From Hofstenia miamia (Eukaryota; Xenacoelomorpha; Acoela), in assembly GCA_004352715.1 (NCBI GenBank), contig SCFE01000042.1, positions 453,006 through 517,005 of the forward strand: a stretch of DNA of 64,000 nucleotides, in the 5' to 3' direction. The notes below the pieces were generated by a model, which ran no database searches, was not told where the DNA came from, and worked only from the letters and a program-made list of their open reading frames with translations. A program made the translations under genes and the position numbers. Of this stretch, positions 22,255-34,059 are shown piece by piece; the stretch's first letter is position 1; each line of letters opens with the position of its first letter.

Positions 22255-22986
22255 TTACTCTTCTGAGAAAGGTGACACATGGCTCATAAGAGAGCACTTG
22301 TTTGCATTAATGTGGAGGCTGGATTCATGCAGGATGCCAAGAGTTCTCCCAAGCCTCTCCAGATGGTTGGGAAAGGTATTCCCAGCAACAAGGATGTCAT
22401 CCATATAGGCCATGATGCCTGGTTCTAACATGTTGGCACCATTCCTAAGCACACAGGTAATGTAGTGCTGAAAAGTCATCAGGGCATTGCAGAGAACAAA
22501 AGCCATGTACTTCCACTTGAAGAGAGCATATGGTGTAATAAAGGCAGTCTTCAGAATGTTGGTGGGCTTCATGGGCACCTGCCAATATGCCTTGCATAAA
22601 TCAAGTTGAGTGAACAGCTTGTATTGACTGCTGTTATATAAAAGATCATCAATGCAGGGAAGCAGATATGTATCCTTTAGTATGACATCATTTAGCTTCT
22701 GAAAATCCACACAGAGGCAGTACTTCTTGCCCTGCTTAATGAAAACATTGGTCTCTGCATAAGGACTATTGCTGCCCTGAATTATTCTGCTCTCTATAAG
22801 GTCACTGAGGATTTTCTCAAATTCTTCCCAAAGGTCATGGCAGAGGTCCAGGGAGAAGTTGACTCCAGTGTAAAGCTTCCCTTTATACCTGGAAACCATG
22901 ACATTGCCTACATAAGGGGCATTGGTGGCAACTGCAAAATGACGCCAGTGTTGAGGCTCAACAAGCACTTGCTTGAAAAATTTCAA
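22255..22986 (-). CDS. E2 reverse transcriptase (open, active-site residues present)
   Basis: The open frame is 243 codons. It shows YCLCVDFQKLND (about residues 89-100), LFTQLDLCKAYWQVPM with the first catalytic Asp near residue 129, KTAFITPYALFKWKYMAF, and the catalytic box AYMDDILVAG with YMDD near residues 194-197. This is the complete fingers-palm core of a Ty3/Gypsy reverse transcriptase. The Met start is only the first in-frame Met; the domain is normally processed from a Gag-Pol polyprotein. E1 and E3 lack the YMDD part through a shared deletion. Confidence 0.85.
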   Translation of the reverse strand: MKFFKQVLVEPQHWRHFAVATNAPYVGNVMVSRYKGKLYTGVNFSLDLCHDLWEEFEKILSDLIESRIIQGSNSPYAETNVFIKQGKKYCLCVDFQKLNDVILKDTYLLPCIDDLLYNSSQYKLFTQLDLCKAYWQVPMKPTNILKTAFITPYALFKWKYMAFVLCNALMTFQHYITCVLRNGANMLEPGIMAYMDDILVAGNTFPNHLERLGRTLGILHESSLHINANKCSLMSHVSPFSEE

Positions 22987-23039
22987 CAGAATGTCTTGCT
23001 TGGGAATGGTATTAATTTCCTGCCTGTTTTCATTTCACA

Positions 23040-23388
23040 GATAGAAATTGTATTGCTATGTTGTAGGGCAGTGGCTGGTCACAAGTGTTGATAATGATCA
23101 GATCCATGGAAAACAGTTCTTGCAAATGTGTAGCTCCAAATTTGGTATGTGACCTTTCAGGGAGCATCCAACATGCGTGCCATGGACAGGAGGAGCTCAT
23201 CCCTTGTTAAACATAATTTAGAACAACAAGTGTCCTTAATAATGGAGGCAGAGGCTGGTATCAATAGTGACATTAACCAAAAATCCATTTATATTCACAG
23301 GGATGACATTAGTATGCACAGTGAGGTAATGACCAGAACATCTTGTGCACAGTTTATAGGAAGCAGTGCTCCAACTAGTTTGATGAAT
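23040..23388 (-). pseudogene. E2 protease region (degenerate)
   Basis: Between gag and reverse transcriptase the minus strand has TIDTS (about 23245-23270) in place of DTGA, with nearby stops. By position and by comparison with E5 this is the aspartic protease, inactive here. Plus-strand open frames at 22837-23091 and 23149-23400 are antisense. Confidence 0.65.
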
Positions 23389-24362
23389 CTACAAAATTAA
23401 CAGTGGATCAGGAGGATCCTCCTTGGTCTTGGGCTCATCAATGATGAAGCCCTCACTATTGGCAACTAAACAAATTACAGCACAGCATTGAGACTTCATG
23501 TGACCCTTCTGACCACAGCAGAAACAGGGAGTTTGTTCAAGTTCTATCTTCACTTTGGGAGTAACAGTGCTTGAGGAAGTAGGAGGTTTCTGCAATGAAG
23601 AACCTGCTTTATAATCTCTGGCATCTTTGTTGATATGAGTAGTATTGTGAAGCATGTACACAATGCTAATAGCTTTACAAATTATCAGGTTGAGATCGTC
23701 TTCAGGATCACACTTGAGTTCAACACAACTATGAATGTTGGGCAGAAAACCCTGACAAATATACAAAATAGATCATGCTTTGAATATTCAGGAGTAAGCT
23801 TGCTTAAGTGAAACAACCTTTTTACCTCCGTGATGTACATACAGACATTGTAGCCCTTCTTGAACAAGAGATTGCAAAGTAGTGTCTTGTATTGATGCTT
23901 AATGTGAGGCGCCTTGTAGTGGTCCTTGAAATAGCTGATTAGAAGTTGGTAATTAGTCTTGATGTCTTGGTTGAGCATTATATATTGGTTATATGTGAGA
24001 TCTTGTAAGTAGGTTGGGAATTGTGCAATGGCAGCATCCTGAGTGACTTTATACTGCCTCATGGTTAACTCAAAGAGGAAGAACCACTTTTCAAAAGTGT
24101 GTGAGATTTCGTCAATCTTTCTAGTGAACTTAGGCAATATAGAATGGCCATTGAATAGATATGTGGTTTCATTTCCAACAGCATTTGTGGGCAAGATATA
24201 CTTAGTAAAGCACAGACCACTGGAAGTGGCAGACACAGCATAGCCATTTGGTAAGGGAGGCAAAGTTGGAACTGAAACTGTAGGAGTAACAAGTATTGAC
24301 AGGTGTTCAGGCAAGATAGCCATGGTCAGCATGTATGGAACTGGGGTGGCAACAGTGGCCAA
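23389..24362 (-). pseudogene. E2 gag (frameshifted)
   Basis: The two overlapping frames, 24362-23685 (capsid) and 23766-23389 (zinc knuckle CFCCGQKGHMKSQCC), mirror E1 gag closely. The frame break at about 23755-23765 is the same one-base loss seen in E1 and E3. Confidence 0.82.
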
Positions 24363-25480
24363 TGTAGAAACATGAGTGATTGCAGATTGTGTAAAGGTGG
24401 GATCTCCAGTTGTAAAAGAAGTGACTGGAGTAACAATGGGGTAGCATTAGTTATGACAGTTGCAATTGGAAAATGTGCCTTGATCATCTGGGAGACTTGA
24501 TTCAAGAGGTGTTCAGAGAAAGCATCCAGAGCTTCTTCTAAGACATCTTAAGTGACACATTCAGAATGTCTAGGAAAGCAGAGCGCGGAATAGGGAGTGC
24601 TTTGCAGCAATGGAAATGCAGACAACAGTGTTGTTAGACTGTCAACTTGGATAGTCAAAGAAGTAATGGCATTCTGTAGTAGCTTTTCTCTCTGCCAAGC
24701 ATCAGCAGCTTGCTGCTTCATCTCAGTTCACAATGAATCAAGGCATTTTTCACAAATGAGATTTTAATCATTTTGCTCAGCAAAAGTGGCTTGGAGTTGT
24801 TCAACCTCAGAGGGCTGAGGCAGAGAAGATGGTGACTGGGGGCAACTTCAAAACGGATCCCAAGACAAAGGGTGAAAAGTTGCAGACAATGACTGGTTAG
24901 CATGGGTAGGAGAGGATAAATTGAGTAAAGAATTAAATCCAATGGTATGAGGGGCAACATTTGGGTTGCCATCACCCACACTGGGGAACCCTGAGTGGGA
25001 GTCCCATTACAAGAAAAACTATTGAAATCCATCAGGAAAAATGTAACAAAATTACAGAAAACAATTCCAACAATTTGAAAGCAAAACTCCAACCACATTC
25101 AGAGAAACAACAGCTAGTAATGGTTAAACAGCACAGTGTAGGGTATGACAACAACAAAATAACAACCAAAAAAGTAAAAACAACTTTGAAGCTCAGTGAC
25201 AACTTCAAAGTACAGAACTGCAGCATAAAAATAACATAAGAGGTAAAGTTATGCATCACTTGGTAGTGCAGTTGATTCATGGCCAGGGGAAACAACTATC
25301 CCAGCTGGCTTGCACCAAAAAGAAAGAACAAGACCAAATATGATAAGAAAACAGGTAACAATTCTGCACCTTGTCACAATTACCAGGCAAAATCAGGTGA
25401 CCACCTTAGTAGCTTCAACAGAATAGAGTAGAGAGTTCAACTGATACCCTAATTTGTCTAGAATCACGTCAGGGTCACCA

Positions 25481-26048
25481 TGTAGAATCACAGGGGAGAT
25501 TGAAGGTTGCAAAGCTTACCATTGTAGAGAGTTACCCACATTCTAGCAAAAGAAAGATTGATGGTTCACTGATTTCACTTAAAGAAATAACAGAAATTAT
25601 CCATAGAGAACAGACTTCCAGCAGTGACCAATTCACACAGCATCACAGCAAAGCCATCCTTACTCACCAAGGTGCTAATTGTGTGTCTCAAGTAGTAATT
25701 TCTAGCTCAGTAAACAATTCATCTCAGAGTTCTATTATCTCAGCTCATGTAAATAAATAACAAACAAAATTCACATAATTACTGTGGATTCATGTTCACC
25801 AATGGCATAATATATTTGTAGTGTGTTCTTATTATGTGCATGTATGAAATGAAATGATTGAATTAAGAGTTCTTAATCCCTACACCTAATCATAGCCATA
25901 ACCTAAAGCAACCATGATTTGGGGTTTCACCATCAAGGAGCTAGTTATCACCCCAGGACTGGTGCAGTTTCCTCCCAAATTGTTGCTGGATCTTAAGCAG
26001 TAATTATTAGATTAAAATCCATGGAGAAACCTAAAAGGGGGATAGCAT
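25481..26048 (-). repeat. E2 5' LTR, running to the assembly gap
   Basis: This is the inverted counterpart of 13728-14294. It ends at the CA before the primer-binding site (25480 leftwards). Its outer end coincides with the first N of the gap, so the flanking target site is unknown. Confidence 0.75.
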
Positions 26049-27048
26049 NNNNNNNNNNNNNNNNNNNNNNNNNNNNNNNNNNNNNNNNNNNNNNNNNNNN
26101 NNNNNNNNNNNNNNNNNNNNNNNNNNNNNNNNNNNNNNNNNNNNNNNNNNNNNNNNNNNNNNNNNNNNNNNNNNNNNNNNNNNNNNNNNNNNNNNNNNNN
26201 NNNNNNNNNNNNNNNNNNNNNNNNNNNNNNNNNNNNNNNNNNNNNNNNNNNNNNNNNNNNNNNNNNNNNNNNNNNNNNNNNNNNNNNNNNNNNNNNNNNN
26301 NNNNNNNNNNNNNNNNNNNNNNNNNNNNNNNNNNNNNNNNNNNNNNNNNNNNNNNNNNNNNNNNNNNNNNNNNNNNNNNNNNNNNNNNNNNNNNNNNNNN
26401 NNNNNNNNNNNNNNNNNNNNNNNNNNNNNNNNNNNNNNNNNNNNNNNNNNNNNNNNNNNNNNNNNNNNNNNNNNNNNNNNNNNNNNNNNNNNNNNNNNNN
26501 NNNNNNNNNNNNNNNNNNNNNNNNNNNNNNNNNNNNNNNNNNNNNNNNNNNNNNNNNNNNNNNNNNNNNNNNNNNNNNNNNNNNNNNNNNNNNNNNNNNN
26601 NNNNNNNNNNNNNNNNNNNNNNNNNNNNNNNNNNNNNNNNNNNNNNNNNNNNNNNNNNNNNNNNNNNNNNNNNNNNNNNNNNNNNNNNNNNNNNNNNNNN
26701 NNNNNNNNNNNNNNNNNNNNNNNNNNNNNNNNNNNNNNNNNNNNNNNNNNNNNNNNNNNNNNNNNNNNNNNNNNNNNNNNNNNNNNNNNNNNNNNNNNNN
26801 NNNNNNNNNNNNNNNNNNNNNNNNNNNNNNNNNNNNNNNNNNNNNNNNNNNNNNNNNNNNNNNNNNNNNNNNNNNNNNNNNNNNNNNNNNNNNNNNNNNN
26901 NNNNNNNNNNNNNNNNNNNNNNNNNNNNNNNNNNNNNNNNNNNNNNNNNNNNNNNNNNNNNNNNNNNNNNNNNNNNNNNNNNNNNNNNNNNNNNNNNNNN
27001 NNNNNNNNNNNNNNNNNNNNNNNNNNNNNNNNNNNNNNNNNNNNNNNN
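26049..27048. other. Assembly gap, exactly 1000 N
   Basis: The round length suggests a placeholder of unknown true size. It separates the outer end of the E2 LTR from the tail of E4. Long open frames spanning it are artefacts. Confidence 0.99.
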
Positions 27049-27700
27049 TGATAGTAACTTTAGTAACCTTGGTAATAGTAGCAACATTACAGCTACTCAT
27101 GTTTTGCCTAGACCTAGACATAGAGTTAGGGACCAAGAGTATTTAAATCATTTAAATACCCAGGATTGGGAACTTAATTTAATCTCTATGTTTAGCAACC
27201 AAGTTGAATAGATGAAAAGAATGGAAAATCAGCAACTCATGAGAAGACAAGTGCTGCAAGGACCTAACCCATGAGGTGGAGAGAGGAACAAGATGATCCC
27301 CTACACTGATAGACAAGAGCACATCCCAGAAGCAAGAGAGGACACACACAGAGGACTTTGAAAGCAGACATTGCCACTACTTGGGGCGCCTACTAGCCCC
27401 TCAGGAGTGTGATCTTTCCTGCAACTACTTGGGGCACCAACTAGCCCCTTGGGAGCTGAACTCATGTGACTACTGGGGGCACCAACTAGCCCCTTGGGAA
27501 CGCAAGGAATCATGTAAAGTAAGAGTGCCCTTGGCTAACATTAGTGCTAACACCCAACCATCCTGAAGTGACTTGAAAACCCCCTCTTGTCCTGGTCCTT
27601 TGTCACATGCATCCACTAGCATTAGATCAACAAGGATGAAAGAGAGGCAAAGAAAAACTTCTAAGGTGGGAGACAAGAGTTTACACTCACAACAATCTGT
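27049..27700 (+). mobile_element. E4: 3' tail of a plus-strand GYP-B element
   Basis: The end of the pol tail (27049-27211) and the GGGGC...GCCCC hairpin repeats (27381-27500) match 20148-19500 inverted, at about 99% by eye. The body of E4 would lie in the gap. Confidence 0.8.
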
Positions 27701-27708
27701 CTAAAGAA

Positions 27709-29055
27709 ATGAAGAATAAGTTAAGGTGGCCCTTCAACACCAAGTCACTCACCTGTTTGGTGGACGTAATCCCATTTGTTATCTATGCTGAGCATAGACC
27801 CAAAGTCAATACAATCATATGCTATGACTCAAGGATGCATGGTGGATTCAACACTCAAGGATGCCAGGGGGAATTAAACAGCCCTTTTGGCAGAGCATAG
27901 TTCACACTATGTTTGACAAGGACTTTCACCTCATGCATCTGTGTCAGCTCCTAACTAACAAACGTGAAATTCAGAGGTTTGAGTGTGTAAACCTTGACTT
28001 CAAGATCCTGCTCATTATCTACTTCTTCTGCATTAGTGAAATAGAACAGCCAAAGATTATGAAGAAGATCAAAATAGCATACAGACTCACGAAGGTTGAA
28101 CATATCTGCCTTATCATGTTCCTGAGAGAGGAGTACCAAGACAACATACTGAGCAGGTTGAGAGCCTCAACTTTTGAATGGAGAACTTCACCATTTTGTA
28201 CAATAACTATTACTGCCCTACTAGTATGTACAAGTCAAATGTCTTTTCAATAACAAAGTTAATTTATGCAGATCTCCTTCTCTGTAAGAAGATCCCAACT
28301 CACCACCTGGCAGTCAATATGAGGCTCATCATTGATGCCACAGTGCACTCTCAAACTCTTGAGTCAATAAATGTCAATTTGCCTGGCCTTGCCTTAGTTA
28401 CAGATCTGCACATCAGCTTTGCTTTTTCCCAGAGCACTGCCAAGCTCACTGAGATCAACAAGGTCTGGACAAACCTCAAAGCCAACAAGAACCCTGAGTC
28501 TGTTTGGACCACTATCAACATTTCTAGCCCAACTTCACATTAAAGTTGATCATTTGAAAGACTCCTCATGGAGTTGCGGATTTTCTACACATCCCAAGAC
28601 CAGCAGAACTATGCCAAAAAAATTATTTACAGAAAAATTTGTGCTACTAATTCAGTCATGTGGAGCTGTTTGGATCTTAGCCAACTCTAACTACCTCTTG
28701 ACAATTACACCTGAGAGCATCTAGCTAGAAGGTGCACACACAAGCTATCTGCCCAGTATCATGGAAAGTGAAGAATTGGCTTCTACACTCATGCTCATTA
28801 TCATCATCCCCTGTGAACACTAAGAAAGCCATGGAGTGTTTCAAAAAGTTCTATGCCAGACTCCTTGGTGCAAGTAGTCTGCTAGGGCATCTCCTGCCCC
28901 AAATGATTGTCAACCATCTTGGGGGCACTTTTTCTGATCTCAACATTTTCTCTGAGACACTGAGAAAATACATCTGGGAAGCTACTGATGACACTAGGTT
29001 TCCTTCACTATCATCTGAGTATGCACCACTGTGCACAAGCTGCTTGATTCATTGA
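27709..29055 (+). pseudogene. U', inverted copy of unidentified region U
   Basis: The same series of open stretches as 18141-19487 is present on the opposite strand (27709-27900, 27861-28253, 28178-28543, 28419-28724, 28732-29055) with essentially the same translation. The frameshifts are shared. U was therefore already broken before the duplication, or one copy is an assembly artefact. Confidence 0.5.
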
Positions 29056-29410
29056 GAGCCTGGATCAACACGACATTTTCTAGAGCTGATAAGTCATTAC
29101 AACATTCATACCAAGACTGAGATCTGCAACCAAGTTGCAGAGACCTGCAGGCAAGCTGCAAAGGATGGCAAAATAGTCCCCATCACTGTCATTGAAAAAA
29201 CAATACACTCACCCAAACAATTTTACCAAGAAGAAGAGTTACTTTCCTCTTCCACAATCAAAGTCTCTCCTAGTACCAGAGCTCTCATTAAGGCTGTCAC
29301 CTGTGGAAGTTTTCCAGCTTTGCTAGCTCTCCTGTGCCTTCCCCAGCCTGGTCTATTACTGAAGACAAGTGCATCTTAACAATCTAGCACCACCCTGACA
29401 AGTTTACAAG

Positions 29411-29716
29411 AAGCTCTCTATTGTCAACCACATTATCATGTAGAATCATCCAAACAAATCTAAAAGTTGCAAACGTCAAACTAAGATGAGAATAAGATCA
29501 AAGAGATGATGATTAGAAATATTGTATTTAGATCAATTAGATTAATTTAGATTCATTTTTATTATGCAACCAAGAAACAATATGTGTCAGAAATAAGAGA
29601 TTAGTATCAGTTGATAATAATACTTTTGGCAAAATGAGGGGTGAAATTTTTTTCATTATTTTTAGCTGCCATTACTTGGCAGACGAGAGTTTAAATATGA
29701 ATCAACAGGTACTTTT
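29411..29716 (-). repeat. R1 dispersed repeat, inverted copy
   Basis: This is the counterpart of 17486-17790 within the inverted duplication. A short stretch near 29645-29700 (GAAATTTTTTTCATT) differs from the left copy. Confidence 0.7.
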
Positions 29717-31390
29717 CTAGATTTTCTCCAAAGTAGGTTTATTGTAATCTGGAAACATGACAGAAAGAAGAATGCTTGCCTCACAACCAAACATTGCCTT
29801 AAAAGGCCTGACCTTTGTAGTAGAATAGCATTCCCATGGCAGTCTGTGCTGATCTCCGGAAGGCACTTGTATTCACTAAGCAGAATGAATGCAAATGGCT
29901 TCTTCTATCCTGGTGGCTTTCAAAGATCACACTTGTAACTGGGGAGAGCATATGGTGTAATAAAGGCAGTCTTCAGAATGTTGGTGGGCTTCATGGGCAA
30001 TGGCCAATATGCCTTGCATAAATCAAGGTGAGTGAACAGCTTGTATTGACTGCAGTTATATAAAAGATCATCAATGCAGGGAAGCAGATATGTATCCTTT
30101 AGTATGACATCATTTAGCTTCTGAAAATCCACACAGAGGCAGTACTTCTTGCCCTGCTTAATGAAAACATTGGTCTCTGCATAAGGACTATTGCTGCCCT
30201 GAATTATTCTGCTCTCTATAAGGTCACTGAGGATTTTCTCATATTCTTCCCAAAGGTCATGGCAGAGGTCCAGGGAGAAGTTGACTCCAGTGTAAAGCTT
30301 CCCTTTATACCTGGAAACCATGACATTGCCTACATAAGGGGCATTGGTGGCAACTGCAAAATGACGCCAGTGTTGAGGCTCAACAAGCACTTGCTTGAAA
30401 AATTTCAACAGAATGTCTTGCTTGGGAATGGTATTAATTTCCTGCCTGTTTTCATTTCACAGATAGAAATTGTATTGCTATGTTGTAGGGCAGTGGCTGG
30501 TCACAAGTGTTGATAATGATCAGATCCATGGAAAACAGTTCTTGCAAATGTGTAGCTCCAAATTTGGTATGTGACCTTTCAGGGAGCATCCAACATGCGT
30601 GCCATGGACAGGAGGAGCTCATCCCTTGTTAAACATAATTTAGAACAACAAGTGTCCTTAATAATGGAGGCAGAGGCTGGTATCAATAGTGACATTAACC
30701 AAAAATCCATTTATATTCACAGGGATGACATTAGTATGCACAGTGAGGTAATGACCAGAACATCTTGTGCACAGTTTATTGGAAACAGTGCTCCAACTAG
30801 TTTGATGAATCTACAAAATTAACAGTGGATCAGGAGGATCCTCCTTGGTCTTGGGCTCATCAATGATGAAGCCCTCACTATTGGCAACTAAACAAATTAC
30901 AGCACAGCATTGAGACTTCATGTGACCCTTCTTACCACAGCAGAAACAGGGAGTTTGTTCAAGTTCTATCTTCACTTTGGGAGTAACAGTGCTTGAGGAA
31001 GTAGGAGGTTTCTGCAATGAAGAACCTGCTTTATAATCTCTGGCATCTTTGTTGATATGAGTAGTATTGTGAAGCATGTACACAATGCTAATAGCTTTAA
31101 AAATTATCAGGTTGAGATCATCTTCAGGATCACACTTGAGTTCAAGACAACTATGAATGTTGGGCAGAAAGCCCTGACAAATATACAAAAAGATCATGCT
31201 TTGAATATTTGAGAGTAAGCTTGCTTAAGTGAAACAACCTTTTTACCTCCGTGATGTACATACAGACATTGTAGCCCTTCTTGAACAAGAGATTGCAAAG
31301 TAGTGTCTTGTATTGATGCTTAATGTGAGGCGCCTTGTAGTGGTCCTTGAAATAGCTGATTAGAAGTTGGTAATTAGTCTTGATGTCTTG
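29717..31390 (-). mobile_element. GYP-B element E3 (minus strand, deleted, truncated in gag)
   Basis: On the minus strand, gag (31390-30811, with CFCCGKKGHMKSQCC) is followed by the protease region, reverse transcriptase (30408-29935), and the same two internal junctions as E1 at about 29935 and 29820. Similarity to E1 ends at 31390 (equivalent to 15807), in mid-capsid. Beyond it the sequence passes into the 3' end of E5. Confidence 0.85.
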
Positions 31391-32091
31391 TTTGAGCTTT
31401 AGAAATCTTACATTGCTGTTCTTCATTTCTCTGGGACCTAACTGGTAGAGGTGTGTGACAAAGGTCTGGGACTAGAGGGGGTTATCAAGTCACTGTGAGG
31501 TGTTTTTAATGTTAGTACTCAAATTAGCAAAATGCACCCTGTACTTACTTGACTCCTCAGATTCCAGAGGGGCTATTTGTTGCCCCAAGTAGTCATAGTA
31601 ATTGTGCTCCCAAAGGGGCTATTTATCACACTGAGTAGTGGTGCTGTTTGCTACTTGAGTCCTCTTGAGTCCTGCCTTATTTCCAGGATAAGCTCTCCTC
31701 TATTCAATGTTGGTTGATGTCTCAACTCCTTTCATCTCATGGATTATGACTTTGCCTCATTTGTCTCCTCAGTGGCAGATGGTTTTCTGTTCATTTCATC
31801 TATTTTGACTTGGTTACTAAACATAGAAATTAAATTGAGTTCCCAATCTTGGGTATTTAAATGATCTAAATACTCTTGGTCTCTAACTCTATGTCTAGGC
31901 AAAATATGAGTAGCAGTAATGTTGCTACTATTACCAAGGTTACTATCAAACTCAACCTCAGTGAGGTTGTCTTCCTCAAATTCAGTGAGGTTATCATAAG
32001 ACTCAAGTTCATTTACTCTGTCATTGACAAGTGAAAATTCACTATTAGGGTTGATGACAACATTATTAATGTCTTTAACAGTTCTCTTGAG

Positions 32092-33324
32092 TCATTGAAA
32101 ATGGGTGACTCTCCCATTACTTAATAAATATTTATGATGATCTAACACTTTGGTTATAGTGAACAGACCTTGCCATTTAGTAGCAAGCTTCCATACTTGA
32201 TTAGTGATGTGGCAAGGGAAAAAAGCAAAGACCTTGTTGCCAAGCTTATGAGGCTCACCATATAATTTAAGATTAAAATTCCACTGTTGGCTGATGAAAG
32301 ATTGATTAGTATTTCTGCAAATAGTTAAGTGTACTTCTTGGAATTCATGTAACATACAATTCACAAAATTCTCTAATGTGGGTTCATTATAATCAGGAAA
32401 CATAATAGAAAGAGGCATACTTGCTTTGTGACCAAAATTAGCCTTAAAATGACTGAACTTTGTAGTAGAATGCACTGCAGTGTTGTAAAAATATTCTACA
32501 GCTTCAATAATGTGTTTCCAATTTTGGCCTGCTGCTTGGGCAAGAGTGACTCAAATTAGCTTAATAACTGTATGGTTAAGCTGTTCCACTACTCTGTTGG
32601 GCTGCAGGTGATATGCAGTAGTGAACTCATGGATTATTTCAAGTTCTTTCATTAAAGTCTCCATAAGGTGGTTATCAAACTGGGGACCATGATCAGATAT
32701 CAGGCGTTCCATGGGCCCAAACTTAAGGATCCATTCCTTGACCACTTTCTCTAAAATAACCTTGGCAGTGGTGCTGTTGTGGGGGATGAGTCAGGCATAC
32801 TTAGTAAAATGGTTGATATGTACAAGAAGATAATGGTACCCTTCTTCATCATGGGAGAGTTTCTCAATGTCCATGTGTACAACTTCATTTGTGCACTCTG
32901 TGGCTCTGCTGTGAAGCTCAACTCACTGCTCTGGGAAGTGCTTCATTCCTTGTAATAAACAAGTAATACATTTATCAATCATGTCCTGTACTGTGGCTCT
33001 AATGCCAACTGTGACATACCTTGCATTAAATGTATGCACTGTTTGTATAATGCCTAAGTGGCCTTTTTCATGAATTTTTTGCACCAGATCTCTTCAGAAA
33101 TACTCAGGGACAGCTAACTGACTATTTTGGCTTTGAGCATAAAGCAGGCCTGCCTCTGTCTGTTTCCAGCTGTATTGCCAAAAGTATCTGTTGGCCACAG
33201 GTCTGAGGGTGTAATTGGTGATCTTAAATTTTGCGATGATTTTGCTTAGTACCTTATCATGATGTTGGCAGTGCAGAATCTCTGCTTCAGTGATTTCTTC
33301 CTTTACAATGATTGGAAGGATCAC
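32092..33324 (-). pseudogene. E5 integrase
   Basis: 33324-33094 carries the N-terminal region before the zinc domain. 32745-32551 carries VKEWILKFGPMERLISDHGPQ with intact S-D-x-G, but the later HPQxNG box reads HLQPNRVVEQLN, so its Gly is lost. 32475-32092 continues with the C-terminal module (KVLDHHKYLLSNGRVTHFQ). Stops separate the parts. Confidence 0.82.
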
Positions 33325-33360
33325 ATTGCCATGGTGATCTGCATTGATCTCAGGAAGACG

Positions 33361-34029
33361 CTAATAATTGGTAAGAGGGATAAACCCAAAAAGTGCCTTT
33401 TCTCCTTGTGGTTTCCAGAGATTGTGCTCATAGCTATTGAAAGCAGTCCAATAGTCCACATTGTTATGAAGTCTCCCTGGATGATGCTTAATAGAAAACA
33501 TAAAATCATTCAAGTATTCAATCACCAGTGCAACAATGTTGGACTTGTCCCTGGAAAATTTTTTCAACCAAGCCAGTGCAGAGTTATCCATTCACACAGT
33601 AAAGTGATGACCCAAAATAAAGAAATGAAATTTCTTCAGACTTTCTACCAGTGCCAACATTTTGGATTTTATAGCACCCTAATTCTACTCAGCATTTCAG
33701 AGCTTGTGGCTGAAGTACTGGATCAGGCATTCTCTTCCATCAATGACTTGGCTGAGCATGCCACTAATTGTGACAGAACTGGCATCACAGTCAATAAGGA
33801 ACTCTTTCAAGTAATCTGGCATGTTTAAGCTGGGAATCTTTTGTAGTTCTCCCTTGATTGCATCAAGCTTCTCTTGCTTTGCCCAAGTCCTTTTAAATTT
33901 GATATTGCATTGTAACAAGTTGGAAATATGCTTGGTTATGTTAGCTAATTCAGAGATAAAAGAGCTGTAATAATTTAAGAAACCCATCAGATGTTGCACA
34001 TCTCTATGAGAGTGAGGAGTTTCAATCAT
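33361..34029 (-). pseudogene. E5 RNase H
   Basis: 34029-33697 holds MGFLNYYSSFI, DYLKEFLIDCDASSVTISGML and GRECLIQYFSHKL. 33591-33361 holds WLKKFSRDKSNIVALVIEYL and IKHHPGRLHNNVDYWT, the end of the domain (H-x-x-G-x-x-N-x-x-D). The catalytic D-x-D-AS motif is preserved. The fragments are in different frames. Confidence 0.82.
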
Positions 34030-34059
34030 TCTTGATGGAAATATGACCAGGTTCTATGA

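Larger units (their letters stand above)
19500..26048 (-). mobile_element. GYP-B element E2 (minus strand, most complete copy)
   Basis: On the minus strand the order is LTR (26048-25481), primer-binding site, gag (24362-23389), decayed protease, reverse transcriptase (22986-22255), RNase H (22162-21767), integrase (about 21300-20403), C-terminal tail (20326-19985) and hairpin repeats (19815-19695). A 3' LTR is not seen; region U follows instead. Frameshifts in gag and pol mean it is probably not autonomous, but its reverse transcriptase core is intact. Confidence 0.88.

Noticed and set aside
22837-23400. Plus-strand open frames of 83-84 codons over E2 (repeated over E1 and E3)
   Set aside because: They are antisense to the protease and reverse-transcriptase region of GYP-B and recur only because the elements do.
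25993-27211. Long open frames of 364-396 codons on both strands
   Set aside because: They are almost entirely N; only short ends are real sequence.
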